NCBI GenBank assembly: GCA_030248065.1
Contig: JASAMV010007482.1
Coordinates: 1-64,000, forward strand
DNA from: Rhynchonema sp. JSB1_4
Lineage: Eukaryota; Nematoda; Chromadorea; Monhysterida; Xyalidae
DNA: 64,000 nucleotides
Reading direction: 5' to 3'
Shown here in pieces: positions 59,854 to 64,000 of the stretch; within the stretch, counting starts at the first letter, position 1, and the number at the start of each line of letters is the position of its first letter. The notes beneath the pieces were generated by a model. The model ran no database searches. It worked only from the letters and a program-made list of their open reading frames with translations, and had not been told where the DNA came from. A program made the position numbers and the translations under genes.

Positions 59854-60564
59854 CAGTGGTTAATAAAAAAAAATTTTTATTCGAACCCCATTTTTTTTAA
59901 AAAAATTTTTTTTAATTAAAAATTTTTTTTTATTCCAGCCAAAATCTGCCCAACACGATAAAAAATGAGCGCTCAAGTACAAAATAGGGATATTTTTGTT
60001 ACATAATGTGTTCTAAGTGCATATAAAGCACAGGTGATACGAAAACCATGCTATCCAATGGTCGATAAGTACCAACCATAGTCAGGTACACACACGTACC
60101 CTTCCCCAGGTGGTGCGGGTGTGATGGTATGGCTTTCTGATATTCGGGATGGGAATTTTGGGTGAAATTATGACGTCTAGGTACACGACCAATGCAAATA
60201 AGCTGCACATAGTGTGAAATTAGAGTGAATACAAAATAGAATCACTCCTTTCGGGTCTGGGGCATGGATAAATAAATGCCCACCCAGTCACATGTATGTG
60301 TGTAGTCATATGAGAGGCCCTGTGAGTGTGCGCACTATGTCTAGATGCCACAAAACAACGATTATGGCACCCAATACACCCATGGTAGGATTAGGTGATG
60401 TCAACTGTAGCAATTTTTATGCAAAAAATAGCACTTTTAGAGCAAAAAAATAGAGAAATTTTCGAATTTTGAAATAATAAAAAAAATTTTTTTTAACTTT
60501 TGGGACGAATTTTTTAAAAAATAAATTTTTTTAATAAAAAAAAGTTTTTTTTTAAAAACCACTG
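59854..60564. mobile_element. A/T-homopolymer MITE, CAGTGGTTAA..AACCACTG termini
   Basis: Architecture as in the CAGGGTTG family (poly-A and poly-T palindromes at both ends) but with CAGTGG termini. TATACATG lies immediately right of the element and two bases left of it, so an 8-bp duplication with slightly misplaced borders is likely. Confidence 0.6.
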
Positions 60565-61190
60565 TATACATGTACCGCGACATATCATAATGTATGTACC
60601 CAGCGGTGACGTTGGTCCTTGTGCGCGCGCTAATTTAGTTTTCTTCATTTTGAACAGAAATGACTCAGCCTCAGGTGCAGGCTGGATAAAACTGATTCAG
60701 GCAGTTTTCAAATGGTGCCCAATACAAAAACAACTGACGCACGCTTTTGGAAAAAAATGCGCAACTCAACTGAGTATGGTTCTCGTTTTTATGGTTACAT
60801 CAGACACCTGGTTTCCACGCATGAACCAGGAAACACCAATCACTCACGAGCACAAAAAAGCGCCTTTGAGATGGTGTCGATTTAGCGAAACGATACAAAA
60901 GTTCAAAATTTTTCCATGTGTTGCCTCGACTGGCCGAGCATAGATGATGTAATTTCCGAACAAATTCCAGCGTTTCAATTCTGGGTCAGTCCAAGGTTTG
61001 CTAAGCCCCCAGATAAACGCTTTTAGCGCAGACGAGATGCTGTTTCCATGCTTTAAAAGTAGCAACAAACAATGATCCAGATTTTGTCGTTCCACCCTGC
61101 CTGTTTTGCAATTCAGCTGAACTTTTGTGAATCCGCAACACGTTTCTGGCTAAAGTATACATATATTTGTCTTTGATGATCGTATGTATA
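60565..61190. other. Nothing recognisable
   Basis: No gene or repeat identified. Confidence 0.5.
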
Positions 61191-61513
61191 GTCCGTCCAC
61201 CAGCTCATGGCACTTGTGTTGCTGCTGGCAGACTTGTTCCCTTCCTCCACGTTCTAATGAAAGAGAAATTGAGTTTCCGAAAAAAATTATTTTTGCTCCT
61301 AAATTGCTGTCTTTATGAAATCGACGTGTTTTATAGATTTTAATTTAATTTAATTTTAAAATTAATCGAATTCAATCGTTTTCGGCACATTTTATTATTT
61401 TTTTTAGTTTTTTTGCAAAATCGCTCACACTCGATTTCTCTTTCATTAGAACGTGGAGGAAGGGACCAAACCAGCCAGCAGCAACACAAAGTGCCATGAG
61501 CTGGTGGACGGAC
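61191..61513. mobile_element. MITE, GTCCGTCCACCAGCTCATGG termini
   Basis: Near-perfect arms of about 90 bp: GTCCGTCCACCAGCTCATGG and CCACGTTCTAATGAAAGAGA, mirrored at 61425-61513. The middle is A/T-rich. Confidence 0.82.
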
Positions 61514-61626
61514 CATAACAGTATGTTTGAGTTGTTAATTTGTGTTATCTGAACACGACTACCTATGTGGGCAAATACAAATACCAACATCCCACGCGCC
61601 GGGCTGTGAGAAACACGAACACAGGT

Positions 61627-61675
61627 CCAGGGTTGGGTAAAATTGCTTTTTTTGTCAAAAAAAAATTTCCACTTA
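61627..61675. repeat. Fragment of a CAGGGTTGGG terminus
   Basis: CCAGGGTTGGGTAAAATTGC and a short A-run look like one end of a CAGGGTTG element. No partner end was found before the next MITE. Confidence 0.4.
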
Positions 61676-61852
61676 GGGCGGGCTTAGGTTGAATCCGGAA
61701 ATCGGAATCCGGAAATATTTTCGAAAAACGCATTATTTTTGCACACAAATTTTTGCGTTTTCCGTAAATATTTCCGGAGCACAGAAATGTTTTGTACTTT
61801 TGCATGCAAAAGATTTTCGGTTCCGGGTTCCGGATTTAACGTAAGTTCGCCC
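61676..61852. mobile_element. MITE flanked by TTA/TAA
   Basis: GGGCGGGCTTAGGTTGAATCC at the left and GGATTTAACGTAAGTTCGCCC at the right, with CGGAAATATTT palindromes inside. It resembles the 7829-8105 element in style. Confidence 0.65.
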
Positions 61853-62936
61853 TAACCTACGTTCGCGTTCGCCCTTAGAGCCCTCGGTAGTTTGATATCG
61901 CATATGGACAAAGTAAAGTGGTCAAAACTGTTTTCAAAGGTTGTGGGGCAAAATCTTGCCTTTCCTTGAAGATCAAGGTTGAACAATCAGGGATAATGAG
62001 GTATAAATCCAGGATAAAAAAATTAACAAATGACCGATACTTGTCTTTAAAAACGTCGTTTTTAAAAAGACAGGATCGTTCTTTTTATCCACAGCTATGT
62101 ATATAAAAGCCCAAATTTTTTTTAATTTCATCTATTGCCGGGTAGAGACTTACATATATGTACAATCCTTGTTTTCGTTCACTGTTTCATCCAGACTTCA
62201 AACTTACACAGACCCACGTGGAAAGAGAATGGGAGCAGCCGTGCCCTTTACGTCATCATATCTGGTTCATTTTTATGTTTTATCTCTTCGTTATAAAAAT
62301 CTGCATGTCAAAGCGATATATACATAAAATCTGGATAATCATTTTAAGCCATCGCGGGGTTCGGCATGTCACGTGCGTTTAACATGGACACCAATCACCA
62401 CGCGCCCAGTTTTTTCTGGCGGTTGAATTTTGCCTTTTATACCTGACGAGGACATCAACTTTTTTCAATTTTGCTGTGGAGGAAATTGAGGCAAAGAACG
62501 GTTCGTCAAATCAAGCGTGTCTCATTATGTGTATATACATACGTAACTGCAATAGTGTTTCAACCACCAGTTGTTTATACGTTGTTCACTTGAACGAATC
62601 TTGAGCAGTAATTGCCGTGCAGGGCTGTGCTGTCGGAGCAAGATGGATGACCCAAGTTTGCATCGGGCAGCTACTGTCAGCCAGGACCACACACAACTGC
62701 ATTTTTATGTAAAACTTTCGGGCACATGTTGGTATATCTTGTCTTACTCAGATTTGCTCATCAGGAAAATGGTCTGAATTTGAATGAAGTACCACACATC
62801 GATTTGATGTAAATCAAAGATCTTAATAACTTTTTTAATAATTTTCCTTGCGAGTAAGCACTATGCCGCACAACAACGCACTCACATAGTCGCATGCGGT
62901 AGGGTAGTCCCACCAGCAAGGTGGGATTACGCAGTA
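61853..62936. other. Nothing recognisable
   Basis: A/T-rich sequence without a gene or clear repeat. Confidence 0.45.
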
Positions 62937-62940
62937 GTAC

Positions 62941-63257
62941 AACCACGAGCTCATGAGACGCGTGGTTAAAGCTTGCTTGGCCAGATTCAATAATGCTCCG
63001 GTGACACGTGTTTCGAAAACAAAAGAAAGAGATTGGACCGAGAGATATGATGACAACTTCCAGCTGGCTGACCTCAGTTTGTTTTTTAACACACAAATGT
63101 CTTGGGAGTCAAAATGGATGATACGCACCGAGGTGGAGAGCGTATTTTTACCAAATACGTGCGTGTCTCTTTCATTCGTTTCCGAAATGCGTCGAACCGG
63201 AACATTATTGGATCTGCTCAAGCCAACTTCAAAAATGCGTCCCATGAGCTCATGGTT
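62941..63257. repeat. Inverted repeat of about 95-bp arms
   Basis: AACCACGAGCTCATGAGACGC and the following GGCCAGATTCAATAATG..AAAGAGA are mirrored at 63165-63257. Arms are about 80% alike. Open frames on both strands here are artefacts of the repeat. Confidence 0.65.
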
Positions 63258-64000
63258 CTACTTTACACTCATGTGCATAAAGACAGCCCACGCGCTGGGA
63301 TTACTGCATCGGGGTATTAAAGAATAGAATTCAGGGCTTGAAGATTTTAAAGGCAAGAAATTATGATTAAACGACCAACTGGTCTGACTGGTCCCATTTT
63401 GGCCATTTCCTGGTCGCACCATATTTACCTGTCTGCAGATTTTCTGCCTAATAACAATATGCTGTATAAGTATGACAATAAATGCAAATTCTGATATCAA
63501 TAGCAGAAATGGAGCTTTTTTTTGAACGAAGTCAAAGAACAACTTTACAAAACAAAATCCGGTTCACTTGTTGCTTTAACGCAACAATTCATAAACGAGT
63601 TTTTCAAAAAACGGATTTCTACGAATTTTTTGGTTGCGTGGAATTTTTAAAACACCTGCAAAAGCATGGGACAGCCAATTCCAGAAACACACAGTGTTTT
63701 CTCAAATTATCGCTTTTAAAACAACGGTGCATCCTTCGAGGTCCTTCAAAAAACTTCAACGGATTGAAGCACAATTCACACTTGGACTTCTACCGGAGGT
63801 TCTTTCACGTTTCACCGTGGGTACCTACCTGCATTCACCATACTGTAGCTCCATGTTTGGTGCAAACGTGTGGAAAAACTCACGCAACCAAAAATCTTTA
63901 GAGTTTCCGTTTTTTTTGCGAAAAATGCATAATTTTTTCGTCAAAGTTGCAAGAGATCTGAATTTGTTTTGTAATGTGTTGAAAAGCAAAATTTCTGCTG
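63258..64000. other. No supported gene
   Basis: One open frame of 139 codons (63482-63901, +) has no recognisable domain and no splice context. Confidence 0.4.

Noticed and set aside
63482..63901. Open frame of 139 codons
   Set aside because: No domain, poor codon use and no homologous feature. Considered a chance frame.

Overview
The window is eukaryotic nuclear DNA, most likely from a nematode. Genes are split into many short exons with TTTTCAG-type acceptors. The gene set (TTLL5-type ligase, HPGDS-like glutathione S-transferase, NAD-isocitrate dehydrogenase subunit) is metazoan. The nematode call rests mainly on two tandem secreted proteins whose cysteine spacing resembles the nematode C6 domain, so it is an inference. 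No exon model here was tested against transcripts; models were built by following splice signals, codon phase and family similarity.

Layout. 1-3.8 kb (+): 3' part of a tubulin polyglutamylase-like TTLL5-type gene. 3.8-9.5 kb: repeats and nested foldback elements. 9.5-11.9 kb (+): complete three-exon gene for a secreted six-cysteine protein; its last exon has a paralogue at 17.9-18.2 kb. 12.5-17.4 kb: foldback elements, including one that carries a tRNA-like gene split by a hAT-type MITE. 18.9-21.9 kb (-): complete five-exon glutathione S-transferase. 24.7-32.7 kb (-): multi-exon gene that I cannot name. 33-47 kb: gene-poor, repeat-filled. 47.1-54.5 kb (-): gamma-like NAD-isocitrate dehydrogenase subunit, eleven phase-consistent exons. 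54.5-57.1 kb: stacked C/G-homopolymer-rich foldback repeats. 57.4-58.9 kb (+): 5'-truncated CR1/Jockey-type LINE. 59-64 kb: more MITEs and no gene I can support.

The host genes look like unrelated housekeeping or secretory genes, with no sign of a pathway cluster. The dominant feature is the density of short non-autonomous DNA transposons. At least six elements with CAGGGTTG termini and A/T-homopolymer cores have 8-bp target-site duplications (hAT-like). A second 8-bp-TSD family has TATACTTGCG termini. Several families are flanked by TTA/TAA (PIF/Harbinger-like), and one element by TTAA. I also see a candidate mini-Helitron and a ~1.07 kb palindrome. Several insertions mark gene structure directly: one splits a tRNA-like gene, one duplicated a splice donor in the GST gene, one fills most of an isocitrate dehydrogenase intron, and the Helitron candidate lies next to a splice acceptor. 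I found no prokaryotic-type system, CRISPR array or virus.
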